From: AP-15 sp963750195
GTDB lineage: Bacteria > Pseudomonadota > Alphaproteobacteria > ATCC43930 > CGMCC-115725
DNA: 64,000 nucleotides
NCBI GenBank assembly: GCA_963750195.1
Contig: CAVVPS010000010.1
Coordinates: 62,001 to 126,000, forward strand
Reading direction: 5' to 3'
The position numbers were made by a program, and so were the translations under genes. The notes beneath the pieces were generated by a model. It saw only the letters and a list, made by a program, of their open reading frames with translations. It was not told where the DNA came from and made no database searches. The stretch's first letter is position 1, and each line of letters starts with the position of its first letter. This document shows positions 16,826-25,462 of this stretch, in pieces.

Positions 16826-18613
16826 TCAAGAATTCTTCTTTTCCGACGGCGGAACGAGGCGCAAATGCAGCTCGCTGAGCCGCTCGGGCGGAATTGGCGC
16901 CGGCGCCTGCATCATCAGGTCGCGCGCCTGCTGGTTCATCGGGAAGGCAATAACCTCGCGGATATTGGGTGTATCCGCCAGCAGCATGACGATGCGGTCG
17001 ATCCCCGGCGCCAGCCCGCCATGCGGCGGCGCACCGTATTTGAATGCGTTAAGCACGCCGGCGAAGCGGGCCTCGACATCGGCAGCGGGATAGCCGGCAA
17101 TCGCAAAGGCCTTGTACATGATCTCGCGGCTGTGATTGCGGATCGCGCCGGAGGCTAGCTCGACGCCATTGCAAACGATGTCGTACTGATGGGCGGCGAT
17201 ATCGAGTGGATGTTGCTCTTCAAGCGCCGCGAGCCCGCCTTGCGGCATCGAGAACGGGTTGTGGCTGAACTCGATTTTACCCGTCTCCTCGTCCAGTTCA
17301 TACATCGGAAAATCGACGATCCAGCAGAACTCGAAGACCCCGTCCTTGGTCAGGCCGAGATCGCGCCCGACCTTTAGCCGCGCGGCTGCGGCGAACGGCG
17401 CAAACTGCTGCGGCTTGCCGCAAACAAAAAAGACTGCGTCGCCATCGCTGAGCCCCAGTTCGCCGCGCAAAGCTTCGGTCGGCTCGGGCGCGAGATTCCG
17501 AGCGACCGGGCCGGCGCCCTCGCCATTGCGGAAGAAAATGTAGGCAAGCCCCGGCTGGCCCTCTGATTGGGCCCAAGCATTCATCTGGTCGCAAAAAGCG
17601 CGGCTGCCGCCCGTCGGCGCCGGGATCGCGAAGACACAAATGTCGGGGTCGGACGCGATCAGATCGGCGAATATCCTGAACCCCGAACCATGGAAGTGCG
17701 CGGTAACGTCGCAGATCTCGATCGGGTTACGCAGATCGGGTTTGTCGGTCGCGTAGCGCTGCATCGCATCCCGATAGGTGACGCGCGGGAACGGCGGTGG
17801 TGTAGCTGGCCGGCCGCCGCCGAATTCGACGAAGATGCCGTGCAAGACCGGCTCGATCGCGGCAAAGACGTCCTCTTGGGTGACAAAGGACATCTCGAAA
17901 TCAAGCTGGTAGAACTCACCCGGCGCCCGGTCGGCGCGCCCCGCCTCGTCGCGAAAGCACGGCGCGATTTGGAAATAGCGATCGAAGCCGGCGACCATCA
18001 GCAATTGCTTAAATTGCTGAGGCGCTTGGGGCAGCGCATAGAACTCGCCGGGATGCAACCGGCTGGGCACGTAATAGGGCCGCGCGCCTTCGGGAGAATC
18101 CGCGGTCAGGATCGGCGTCTGAAACTCGCTGAAGCCCTGTTCGATCATCCGACGGCGGATCGAGGCGATGACCTGTGCGCGCAGCATGATGTTGGCGTGG
18201 GCACGCTCGCGCCGCAGGTCCAGAAAGCGGTAGGCGAGGCGCATCTCCTCGGGGTATTCGGCCTCGGCATTGACCGGGAACGGCAGCGGATCTGCCTCAG
18301 ACCGGACCTCCATCTCGGCAATCGCGAGCTCGACCTCGCCAGTGTCGAGCTTGGGGTTGACGGTATCGGGCGAGCGGGCCTCGACGGTACCGGTCAAGGT
18401 TAGGACGCTTTCGAGCCTTAGCGCGTCGGCAGCGGCAAATAGCGGCGAGGACGCATCGATCACGCACTGGGTAACGCCATAGTGATCGCGAAGGTCGATA
18501 AACAGCAGGTGGCCGTGATCGCGTTTGCGGTGGACCCAACCCGACAGCCGGGCCGGCCGCCCGGCATCGGCAAGACGCAGCGCTCCGCAGGTATGGGTAC
18601 GATAGGCGTGCAT
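16826..18613 (-). CDS. aspS: Aspartyl-tRNA synthetase (probably Asp/Asn type)
   Basis: 595 residues from the ATG of MHAYRTHTCGALR; the far longer open frame upstream is spurious because it runs across the divergent promoter and the TPR gene. It has an N-terminal OB-fold (RLSGWVHRKRDHGHLLFIDLRD), class II motif 2 around FRDEAGRADRAPGEFYQLDFEMSFV, a GAD-type insertion, and motif 3 GLAPGIDRIVMLLA near the end. The enzyme charges tRNA-Asp, and in many alphaproteobacteria also tRNA-Asn, which GatCAB then amidates. It diverges from the TPR-bamB-der operon and is followed by the eipB-like gene. Confidence 0.97.
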   Translation of the reverse strand: MHAYRTHTCGALRLADAGRPARLSGWVHRKRDHGHLLFIDLRDHYGVTQCVIDASSPLFAAADALRLESVLTLTGTVEARSPDTVNPKLDTGEVELAIAEMEVRSEADPLPFPVNAEAEYPEEMRLAYRFLDLRRERAHANIMLRAQVIASIRRRMIEQGFSEFQTPILTADSPEGARPYYVPSRLHPGEFYALPQAPQQFKQLLMVAGFDRYFQIAPCFRDEAGRADRAPGEFYQLDFEMSFVTQEDVFAAIEPVLHGIFVEFGGGRPATPPPFPRVTYRDAMQRYATDKPDLRNPIEICDVTAHFHGSGFRIFADLIASDPDICVFAIPAPTGGSRAFCDQMNAWAQSEGQPGLAYIFFRNGEGAGPVARNLAPEPTEALRGELGLSDGDAVFFVCGKPQQFAPFAAAARLKVGRDLGLTKDGVFEFCWIVDFPMYELDEETGKIEFSHNPFSMPQGGLAALEEQHPLDIAAHQYDIVCNGVELASGAIRNHSREIMYKAFAIAGYPAADVEARFAGVLNAFKYGAPPHGGLAPGIDRIVMLLADTPNIREVIAFPMNQQARDLMMQAPAPIPPERLSELHLRLVPPSEKKNS

Positions 18614-18787
18614 TGGACAGGTCCGGCGCGGCGTTGCAGGCGAGCGGTAATCGGCACGGAACGGCGCGCTTGTCAAGGCGACCCCGGGATCGGAAAGCGC
18701 CATCCGCCCTTGACGGTGCGATTTGCCTCCCCTCGCACGAGCGGATGTGGTACCCGCTGGTGCAGTTGAGGGCCGGCCGGGGCTTGC

Positions 18788-19429
18788 GTGAGCGACATCT
18801 TCCGCGAAATCGACGAGGAGCTTCGTCGCGACAATCTGCTCAAGCTGTGGTCGCGCTACGGACGTTATGTGGTGGCCGTGGCGGTGGTCGCGCTGATCAT
18901 CGCCGGCTGCGTGGTTGCTTGGCAGGCGCACCAGCTCTCCGAGCGCCGCGCACAATCGGCCCGTTACGCCGGGGCTCTGGCGTTGGCCCGTGCGGGAAAG
19001 ACTGCCGACGCCGCCACGGTGTTCGCATCTATCGCTCGTGAGGGCGGCGGCTATTCGATTCTCGCGTCCTTTGAGGACGCGGCGCTGCTGGCGATGGCGG
19101 GCGACCATAAGGGTGCCGTCGCGGTCTACGACTCGATTGCTGATGCGAGCGGCGTCGATCCCGCGTTTCGGGATCTAGCGTTGGTGCTTTCGGTCATGCA
19201 GAGAACGCCCGAGGCCAATCCGCAGGCGACGATTACCCGTTTGGCGCCGCTGACCGCTCGCGGCAATCCGTGGCGCCCGACGGCGGTGGAGCTAACTGCA
19301 GCAGCAAAGCTCAAGCTCGGCGAAGCCAAGGCTGCGCTGGCCCTTTATAAGAGTCTCGCCGATGATCTCACCGCGCCGCGGAGTTTGCGCGCCCGGGCTG
19401 CGGAAATGGCGGCGGCGCTTGCCCTGTAG
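18788..19429 (+). CDS. Membrane-anchored TPR protein, YfgM-like
   Basis: 213 residues from the GTG at 18788. A short cytoplasmic N-terminus (MSDIFREIDEELRRDNLLKLWSRYG) leads into one transmembrane helix (VVAVAVVALIIAGCVVAW), then a periplasmic tetratricopeptide-like helical region. This is the topology of YfgM (TPR_21), an ancillary SecYEG/periplasmic-chaperone factor. The gene is followed 19 bases later by the BamB gene and then der, an order conserved in many proteobacteria and linking outer-membrane assembly with ribosome biogenesis. It is transcribed divergently from aspS, so the 174-base spacer holds both promoters. Confidence 0.85.
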   Translation: MSDIFREIDEELRRDNLLKLWSRYGRYVVAVAVVALIIAGCVVAWQAHQLSERRAQSARYAGALALARAGKTADAATVFASIAREGGGYSILASFEDAALLAMAGDHKGAVAVYDSIADASGVDPAFRDLALVLSVMQRTPEANPQATITRLAPLTARGNPWRPTAVELTAAAKLKLGEAKAALALYKSLADDLTAPRSLRARAAEMAAALAL

Positions 19430-19448
19430 GCGCGGTTCCCGCCTCCAG

Positions 19449-20762
19449 ATGGTCCGATCTGCCGTTGCTTTATTGTTGTCGGTCGGCTTGATACTTGCCG
19501 GATGTAGCTGGTTCGGAAGCAAGAAACAGCCGCTGCCGGGCGAGCGGATTTCGGTATTGAGCCTCGATCGCCAGCTCAAACCAGACCCTGGTCTCGCCAA
19601 GATCGCGATCACTTTGCCCAAGCCGGTGGTCAATCCGGACTGGCCGCAGCCCGGCGGATATCCGAATCACGCCATGCAGCATCTGGCGCTGCCCGCAACT
19701 CTTACCCAGGTCTGGAAGACCAGCATCGGAGAAGGCTCGTCGCGATATACGCAGGTCCTGTCCCAACCAATCGTGGTTAACGGACGGGTTTTCGCGATGG
19801 ACGGCGGCTCCCAGGTCGGCGCCTATGATACCGCAACCGGGAATCAAATCTGGCGAATGGATGTCAGACCTGCCGAGAGTTCGGGCAACTCTTTCGGCGG
19901 CGGCGTCGCTTTTTGGAAGGGTCGCCTCTACGTATCGACTGGCTACGCACAGGTTTTGGCGCTCGATCCGACAAGCGGCAAGGTCGTCTGGAGAGTCGGC
20001 GTCGGCGACCCGGTGCGCAGCGGCCCGACAGTCACGGATGGGCGCATCTACGTCGTGACCGTCGAAAACGAGCTGGTCGCCCTAGCGACGGATGACGGGC
20101 GGCGGTTATGGAGCCACAACGGCATCCCGGAGACGGCAGGACTGGTCGGCAGCTCCAGCCCGGCGGTTGAGGGAGAGGTGGTCGTTGTGGGCTATTCGTC
20201 GGGCGAACTTTACGCCCTTACCGTCGAGAATGGTCGGGCGTTGTGGTCCGACAATCTCGCGGCCACGCGCAGCGCCGATGCGGTTTCAGCTCTCGCCGAT
20301 ATTCGCGGTCGGCCGGTAATCGACCGCGGGCGAGTGTTCGCCGTCAGCCACAGCGGGCGTATGGTGTCGATCGATATACGAAGCGGGGAGCGCAATTGGG
20401 AGCAGGATATCGGGTCCACTCACGGCCCGTGGGCGGCCGGCGACTATCTCTATGTCCTGTCGAATGACAGCGAACTCATCTGTCTGACGCGAAATGATGG
20501 CAAAGTGCGATGGGTGCGTCAGCTCCCCGCCTACGAGGACGAGAAGGCAAAGGAAGATCCAATCCAATGGGCCGGTCCGGTGCTGGGCGGCGACCGGCTG
20601 ATCCTGCTGTCCTCGAATGGCTGGGCGCTTTCGGTCTCGCCCTATACCGGCGAGCCGCTCGGCCGGGAGGAGATTTCGGCCGGCGCCTTTGTCGATCCGG
20701 TTATCGCGAACAATACCCTTTACGTGCTGACCGACAACGCCGAGCTTTCCGCCTATCGCTGA
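19449..20762 (+). CDS. bamB: Outer-membrane assembly lipoprotein BamB
   Basis: 437 residues from the ATG at 19449. The N-terminus is a lipoprotein signal (ALLLSVGLILAGCSWFGS) with a LAGC lipobox whose Cys becomes lipidated. The rest is an eight-bladed propeller of PQQ-like repeats: GQVGAYDTATGNQIWRMD-like blades, LALDPTSGKVVWRVG, VALATDDGRRLWSHNG, YALTVENGRALWSD, VSIDIRSGERNWEQ and CLTRNDGKVRWVRQL. BamB supports BamA-mediated insertion of outer-membrane beta-barrels from the periplasm. It sits between the YfgM-like gene and der, with 28 bases to der. Confidence 0.93.
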   Translation: MVRSAVALLLSVGLILAGCSWFGSKKQPLPGERISVLSLDRQLKPDPGLAKIAITLPKPVVNPDWPQPGGYPNHAMQHLALPATLTQVWKTSIGEGSSRYTQVLSQPIVVNGRVFAMDGGSQVGAYDTATGNQIWRMDVRPAESSGNSFGGGVAFWKGRLYVSTGYAQVLALDPTSGKVVWRVGVGDPVRSGPTVTDGRIYVVTVENELVALATDDGRRLWSHNGIPETAGLVGSSSPAVEGEVVVVGYSSGELYALTVENGRALWSDNLAATRSADAVSALADIRGRPVIDRGRVFAVSHSGRMVSIDIRSGERNWEQDIGSTHGPWAAGDYLYVLSNDSELICLTRNDGKVRWVRQLPAYEDEKAKEDPIQWAGPVLGGDRLILLSSNGWALSVSPYTGEPLGREEISAGAFVDPVIANNTLYVLTDNAELSAYR

Positions 20763-20790
20763 TCCTGATTGACGTCGGCGGCGCCTCCCA

Positions 20791-22134
20791 ATGAGCCTTG
20801 TAGTCGCTATTCTCGGACGCCCGAATGTCGGCAAGTCGACATTGTTCAACCGGCTCGTCGGCGGCCGGCTCGCTCTCGTCGACAACACCCCCGGGGTGAC
20901 CCGCGACCGCCGCGAAGGCGACGGACGGATCGCCGATCTTGAATTTCGGACGATTGACACCGCTGGCCTTGAAGAGGCGGTCCCCGCGTCGCTCGCCGCC
21001 CGTGCTCAGGCGCAGACCGAGCGCGCGCTAGACGCCGCCGATGTGGCGCTCTTGGTGATCGATGCGCGAGCGGGCGTTACCGAAGCCGACCGGCACTTCG
21101 CGGATTGGCTGCGGCGCAGCGGCAAGCCGGTCGTTTTGGTCGCCAACAAGACCGAAGGCCGCGCGACACTTCCCGGCGTCGGCGAAACTTATCGCCTTGG
21201 CCTCGGCGATCCGGTACCGATTTCGGCCGAGCACGGCGAGGGGCTGGCCGAGCTCTACGAGCGGCTGGCGCCGTTCGCCGCGGAGCGTTCGCGGCCGAAA
21301 GGGATGGCGGCGGATACGCCGATAAAGCCGTTGCAACTCGCGATCGTTGGTCGTCCAAACGTCGGCAAATCGACCCTCGTCAACCGTCTGGTCGGCGAAG
21401 AGCGCCTGCTGACCGGTCCCGAAGCCGGGATCACCCGCGATGCAATCGCCATTGACTGGACCTGGCGGGAACGGCCGATCCGCCTGGTCGACACCGCCGG
21501 CATGCGCCGCCGGTCGCGAGCCGAAGGCAAGATCGAGCATCTCTCAGTAGGCGACGCATTGCGCGCGGTCGGATTTGCCGAGACCGTGGTTCTGGTGCTC
21601 GACGCATTGCAGCCGCTCGAGCGGCAGGACCTGACGATCGCGCGAATGGTCGCCGACGAGGGTCGGGCATTAGTGCTCGCCGTGACTAAATGGGACGCCA
21701 TCGCGAATGCCGGGGCGGCCTTGAAAGGGCTGTGCGATCGGATGTCAATTTCGCTGCCGCAGCTGCACGGCGTCGCCCTTGTTCCGGTATCGGGACTTAC
21801 TGGCTATGGGCTCGAAGCGTTGATGGCCGCGGTCATCGCGGCCGACAAGGTGTGGAACCGGCGTGTCCCGACCGCCGACCTCAATCGCTGGCTAGCCGGA
21901 ACCCAGCAGCGTCACCCGCCGCCGCTGGTGGCCGGGCGGCGGCTTCGTTTGCGCTACATCACCCAGGTCAACACGCGGCCGCCGAGCTTCGCACTCTTTG
22001 CCTCCAAGCCGAGCGAGTTGCCAGATTCGTACCGGCGCTACCTGGTCAACGCGCTGCGCGAGGCGTTCGACCTGCCCGGCACGCCGATCCGGCTGATGCT
22101 GCGGCAGGGCAAGAACCCCTACGACACTCGCTGA
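20791..22134 (+). CDS. der: Ribosome-associated GTPase Der (EngA)
   Basis: 447 residues with two tandem GTPase domains and a C-terminal KH-like domain. Domain 1 carries GRPNVGKSTLFNRLVGG near residue 8, TPGVTRDR and DTAGL. Domain 2 repeats GRPNVGKSTLVNRLVGEE near residue 190, then DTAGMRRR and TKWD. The C-terminal domain ends KPSELPDSYRRYLVNALREAF and PIRLMLRQGKNPYD, the usual Der ending. It is essential for 50S subunit maturation. It is the last gene of the YfgM-BamB-Der operon; a 358-base gap follows. Confidence 0.97.
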   Translation: MSLVVAILGRPNVGKSTLFNRLVGGRLALVDNTPGVTRDRREGDGRIADLEFRTIDTAGLEEAVPASLAARAQAQTERALDAADVALLVIDARAGVTEADRHFADWLRRSGKPVVLVANKTEGRATLPGVGETYRLGLGDPVPISAEHGEGLAELYERLAPFAAERSRPKGMAADTPIKPLQLAIVGRPNVGKSTLVNRLVGEERLLTGPEAGITRDAIAIDWTWRERPIRLVDTAGMRRRSRAEGKIEHLSVGDALRAVGFAETVVLVLDALQPLERQDLTIARMVADEGRALVLAVTKWDAIANAGAALKGLCDRMSISLPQLHGVALVPVSGLTGYGLEALMAAVIAADKVWNRRVPTADLNRWLAGTQQRHPPPLVAGRRLRLRYITQVNTRPPSFALFASKPSELPDSYRRYLVNALREAFDLPGTPIRLMLRQGKNPYDTR

Positions 22135-22492
22135 GGCGTATCGGGCGCGACGCGACTGCAGCAAGGCGAGAGATCAAGAGAGAAACCGCGAGGGCTATGG
22201 TTAAGCCGGTCCGCACGGATTTCGTAGATCCCATCTGAAAGGAAAAATTGACCACCTTCGTAACGGATCTTGGTCTGTTGCGGTCCGGGGCAAGTAACCC
22301 GTTTTCGACCGAATAAGTTGGGCTAGGTCCCGTAACGCCTTTCTGGTAAGTTTGAGCTTCGTCAAAGTACGTTGGGCGACGCTGCTCGCTTTGCGGCAGG
22401 CGATCTAAGTATCGAACAGCGCTCGCGTTATCCCAGCTGCATCGAGCGGTCTGCTGATTCTCGCGAAAGCGCAATCGAGGGAGGAAATCGAA
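22135..22492. other. 358-base intergenic region
   Basis: It lies downstream of der and upstream of a small Gly-rich gene. No open frame, tRNA or strong hairpin stands out. It must contain the promoter for the gene at 22493, whose ribosome site is GGGAGGAAATCGAA. Confidence 0.4.
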
Positions 22493-22810
22493 ATGTGGGG
22501 TGGCATCATCGGTCTGATTATCCAACTTATAGCCGGTGGCGTCGGCGGCAACGTCGCCGGCTCGCTGCTGAAGCAGTACAACCTCGGCACCGTCGGCAAC
22601 ACGATCGCTGGAGTTGTCGGAGGCGGCGTCGGGGCTCAAATTATCGGCGCGCTGTTCGGTGGCGGAGCAGGGGGAGCGGTCGCTGGGGCGGGAGGCCTTG
22701 ATATCGGCTCGATCATTGGTCAGATCGCCTCCGGAGGGGTCGGCGGCGGAGTACTGATGGTGATCGTGGGGCTGATCAAGCAGGCGGTGGGCGGCCAAAA
22801 ACCGGTCTAA
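22493..22810 (+). CDS. Small glycine-zipper-like hydrophobic protein
   Basis: 105 residues, about a third of them Gly, with an excellent ribosome site (GGGAGGAAATCGAA). It alternates hydrophobic helices (GGIIGLIIQLIAGGVGGNVAG; VLMVIVGLIKQAVGG) with GxxxG runs such as GVVGGGVGAQIIGALFGGGAGG, which favour tight helix packing in membranes. There is no signal peptide with a cleavage site. Function unknown; similar Gly-zipper proteins are found as small membrane or envelope proteins in rhizobia-like bacteria. It stands alone, with about 240 bases to the next gene. Confidence 0.7.
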   Translation: MWGGIIGLIIQLIAGGVGGNVAGSLLKQYNLGTVGNTIAGVVGGGVGAQIIGALFGGGAGGAVAGAGGLDIGSIIGQIASGGVGGGVLMVIVGLIKQAVGGQKPV

Positions 22811-23052
22811 GCGCCCCGGTAATTGATCGCCTGCATTGCGGCTTCTGCTGCATCCGTCATCAAGCGCGGGATCGAGGCTTGCTGGTTTTTTGCGAACCCG
22901 CCAAAGCCGATTAGCCCAGCCGGTTGCAGGCGGGGCGCGCGTGGGTTAAGTTAGCCGGCGTTTTGGTAACCTGCACGGTATAAACTTCGGCAGGATCGGA
23001 CACTTACTTGCAAGTAACGGCGTTCCGCAATCATTTGAACACGAGGGTTGGC

Positions 23053-23355
23053 ATGAAGGGCGTCGTGGCAACTGTTTGCGCATCGGTGCTGATGCTGGGC
23101 GTTTGCGGGCATGATGCGGCTTATTCCCAAAGCTCGCAACAGGAACTCATGAAAACTTGCAACGCCCAGGCCGGCGATCAAAAGCTTGCCGGCGATGCGC
23201 GCAAGAGTTTTATGAGTAAGTGCTTAAGCGGCAAGCCGGCGGCGACATTGACCCCGCAGCAACAAAAAATGAAGACATGTAACGCACAGGCCGGCTCTCA
23301 AAAGTTGTCAGGGGACGCTCGTAAGAAATTCATGAGCACGTGCCTGAAGGGCTAA
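23053..23355 (+). CDS. PsiF-repeat secreted protein
   Basis: 100 residues from the ATG of MKGVVATVCASVLML. A signal peptide (VVATVCASVLMLGVCGHDAAYS) is followed by two PsiF repeats: MKTCNAQAGDQKLAGDARKSFMSKCLSG and MKTCNAQAGSQKLSGDARKKFMSTCLKG. Each has a Cys pair spaced 22 residues. PsiF in E. coli is phosphate-starvation inducible with unknown function. The repeats are almost identical, which suggests recent duplication within the gene. It is the first of three closely spaced genes (20 and 9 bases apart) ending with the YidB-like gene. Confidence 0.88.
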   Translation: MKGVVATVCASVLMLGVCGHDAAYSQSSQQELMKTCNAQAGDQKLAGDARKSFMSKCLSGKPAATLTPQQQKMKTCNAQAGSQKLSGDARKKFMSTCLKG

Positions 23356-23375
23356 TTTCTCTGTGGAGAGAGCAC

Positions 23376-23756
23376 ATGTTGAGAACGATAGCGATCTGTT
23401 CCGTCCTGCTTTTCGCCGCAACCGTCCCCGTTCGGGCTCAACCCGCTCCGGCGCATCCGGCTCCGGCTGCCCACGGCCACGCTGCCACGGCGCAGCCGAG
23501 CGCTACCTCCGGGCTCGCTGCGAATCAGTTTTCGTCGGAGCAGGCGGCAAAAGGCCATTGCCCGGGCGATGCTGTCGTTTGGGTTAATCTTGGCGGCTCA
23601 AAGGCGTATCACATGAGCGGCAACAAATTCTACGGCAAGACAAAGCACGGCGCCTTCATGTGCCAAAAAGAAGCCGATCAGTCGGGCTTTCACGCGGCCG
23701 GTGGTCGCGCGAACCGCACCGCCTCGAAAAGCACCAATGCTAAGACGACCAAATGA
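23376..23756 (+). CDS. Small secreted CPGD...YHxxG...MC-type protein
   Basis: 126 residues from the ATG at 23376. A signal peptide (IAICSVLLFAATVPVRAQ) leads to a Pro/Ala/His-rich linker and then a compact domain, GHCPGDAVVWVNLGGSKAYH through KHGAFMCQKEADQSGFHAAG. The pattern Cys-Pro-x-Asp, Val-Trp-Val-Asn, Tyr-His, Tyr-Gly-x-Thr-Lys and a second Cys recurs in small alphaproteobacterial and betaproteobacterial secreted proteins of unknown function; the two Cys probably form a disulfide. The tail is Lys/Thr-rich. It lies 20 bases after the PsiF-repeat gene and 9 before the YidB-like gene, so the three are likely co-transcribed. Confidence 0.8.
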   Translation: MLRTIAICSVLLFAATVPVRAQPAPAHPAPAAHGHAATAQPSATSGLAANQFSSEQAAKGHCPGDAVVWVNLGGSKAYHMSGNKFYGKTKHGAFMCQKEADQSGFHAAGGRANRTASKSTNAKTTK

Positions 23757-23765
23757 GGAGGCGAG

Positions 23766-24164
23766 ATGAGTTTATTCGATACGATCGGATCGCTGCTCGG
23801 CAAGAGTGATGGCTCTTCGACCAGCGTTCCCGAAGCGCTGGTTGCCGCGCTGGGCGGCCAAGAAGGCGGCCTCGGTGGCCTGGTCGAGAAATTCCAAGCC
23901 GCTGGATTGGGCAACGTAATCTCGTCCTGGGTCGGCACCGGGACGAACCAGCCGGTAGCACCGGACGCGCTGCACGGCATTCTAGGTAGCGAGCTGGTCC
24001 AGCAGATCGCCAGCAAGACCGGCCTGCCGGTCGAGCAGATGCTGCCCCTGATCGCCCAACATCTGCCCCAGCTGATTGACGGGATGACCCCCAACGGCCA
24101 GGCGCCGTCGGGTGGGAACCTTCTCGACGCCGGCCTGGCTTTTCTAAAGAGCCGGATGGCTTGA
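23766..24164 (+). CDS. YidB-like (DUF937-related) protein
   Basis: 132 residues with an AGGAGG ribosome site. It begins MSLFDTIGSLLGKSDG and contains the family segments GGLGGLVEKFQAAGLGNVISSWVGTGTNQPV, LHGILGSELVQQIASKTGL and LIAQHLPQLIDGMTPNGQAP. These small proteins are predicted soluble helical bundles; function unknown. It closes the PsiF-CPGD-YidB set and converges on the SDR gene 16 bases downstream. Confidence 0.85.
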   Translation: MSLFDTIGSLLGKSDGSSTSVPEALVAALGGQEGGLGGLVEKFQAAGLGNVISSWVGTGTNQPVAPDALHGILGSELVQQIASKTGLPVEQMLPLIAQHLPQLIDGMTPNGQAPSGGNLLDAGLAFLKSRMA

Positions 24165-24180
24165 GCAGCCGAGCCGAACT

Positions 24181-24930
24181 CTATTTCAGATTTCGCCCTG
24201 CGATCACGAGTTCACCATTGAGGGTGCATTCCGGCAAGGCGAGGTCGAGGAACGGGTCGGTAACGCTTTCGGGCGTCGGCAGGAGGCTCGGGTCCTCGCC
24301 GGGGAAGGCGCGGGTCCGCAGCCGGGTGCGCACGACGCCGGGATCGATCAGATTCGCGCGCACCTTGGTCCTGGCGACCTCGGCGGCATAGATCCTGACC
24401 AGCATTTCGAGGCCGGCCTTGCTGACTGCGTAGGGGCCCCAATAGGCGTAGGTGATGCGTGCCGCCCCGCTGGTGACGAAGATCGCGCGCCCGGCCGGGG
24501 CAGCGCGCAGCAACGGGTCCATTGCCCGAATCAAGCGCCAGTTCGCGGTCAAGTTCAAATCCATGACCTCGGCCCACATGGCTGGCGGGATTTGGGCAAG
24601 CGGCGAGAACATGCCGAGCTCGCCGGCATTGCCGACCAGGATGTCGAGCCGCCGGTAGCGTTCGTAGAGGGCCGCCGCAAGTTCGTCGATTTTGGCGAAA
24701 TCGCGCAGGTCGAAGGGCACGAGCGTGGCGCTGCCGCCACGGGTGCGAATGGCGTCGTCGAGCTCTTCGAGGCCGCCGACCGTGCGCGCAGTTAGCACGA
24801 CATGCGCGCCTTCGCCGGCAAATCGCAACGCGGCCGCAGCGCCGATACCTCGCGAGGCTCCGGTGATCAGCGCGATCTTGCCGGCAAGCCGCGCAGTGAC
24901 GGCTGCGGCCACGCCAAGTTCCGATGTCAC
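24181..24930 (-). CDS. SDR-family NAD(P)-dependent oxidoreductase
   Basis: 249 residues. The cofactor motif is TGASRGIG; the family NAG segment reads LVGNAGELGMFSP. The catalytic Asn lies in LNLTANW, Ser in TSGAARITYAYWG, and the YxxxK pair is in YAVSKAGLE. Classical SDRs reduce or oxidise hydroxyl/keto groups; the substrate is unknown. It is the last gene of the long alr-mla-radA-cvpA-purF operon, where alphaproteobacteria typically have an SDR. Its ATG overlaps the stop of the DUF2127 gene (24927-24930). Confidence 0.92.
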   Translation of the reverse strand: MTSELGVAAAVTARLAGKIALITGASRGIGAAAALRFAGEGAHVVLTARTVGGLEELDDAIRTRGGSATLVPFDLRDFAKIDELAAALYERYRRLDILVGNAGELGMFSPLAQIPPAMWAEVMDLNLTANWRLIRAMDPLLRAAPAGRAIFVTSGAARITYAYWGPYAVSKAGLEMLVRIYAAEVARTKVRANLIDPGVVRTRLRTRAFPGEDPSLLPTPESVTDPFLDLALPECTLNGELVIAGRNLK

Positions 24931-25427
24931 GGCCGCGCCGGCGTCAGACCGCGCAAATACCGGTATTCATGCCAAGTCAATCCAATCACCACGACATCTA
25001 CTGCCGTGATCAGCAGCAGAGATAGAGAATGGGTAAAGCTGAACCGGTAAAGCTGGTACAGGATGAACAATCCGAACACGATGAGGGCAATCGGATAATA
25101 CCATAAGCGTTCGCGCAGCAGACCGATGATCAGCCACAGTTTGATGATACCGTGGCTCAGCAGATACCATGTGACGAAGCGCTGGGTGCTTACCGACAAG
25201 TGCTGTGCCCAGTCGACGAGATAATTGCCGATAAAATCTCGCGGGTCCTCCGCCAGCTCGGCACGCGTAATCGATGCGATAAGGCGCAATTCTAAGCCTG
25301 GGGTAGCGAGATAGGCGGCAAACCCTGCAAGTATCTCCCCGGCCGCAAAAATCGCCTTGACCAGCAGGCTGATCTGAAAAAAGCGGTGAAGGTATTTCTC
25401 GTCGAATAGCGATTTTGCGCCGGACAT
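24927..25427 (-). CDS. DUF2127-like integral membrane protein
   Basis: 166 residues with four hydrophobic segments: LLVKAIFAAGEILAGFAAYLA, FVTWYLLSHGIIKLWLIIGLL, YYPIALIVFGLFILYQLYRF and LLLITAVDVVVIGLTW. The pattern HRFFQISLLVK at the start and HGIIKLWL in the middle matches DUF2127 membrane proteins, whose function is unknown. It is not normally part of the purF-SDR string, so it is an insertion between those two genes here. The start ATG lies 35 bases after purF, and the end overlaps the SDR start. Confidence 0.7.
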   Translation of the reverse strand: MSGAKSLFDEKYLHRFFQISLLVKAIFAAGEILAGFAAYLATPGLELRLIASITRAELAEDPRDFIGNYLVDWAQHLSVSTQRFVTWYLLSHGIIKLWLIIGLLRERLWYYPIALIVFGLFILYQLYRFSFTHSLSLLLITAVDVVVIGLTWHEYRYLRGLTPARP

Positions 25428-25462
25428 ATCTCGTCAATGCCATTCTGCCGCGGCAGAGACAA

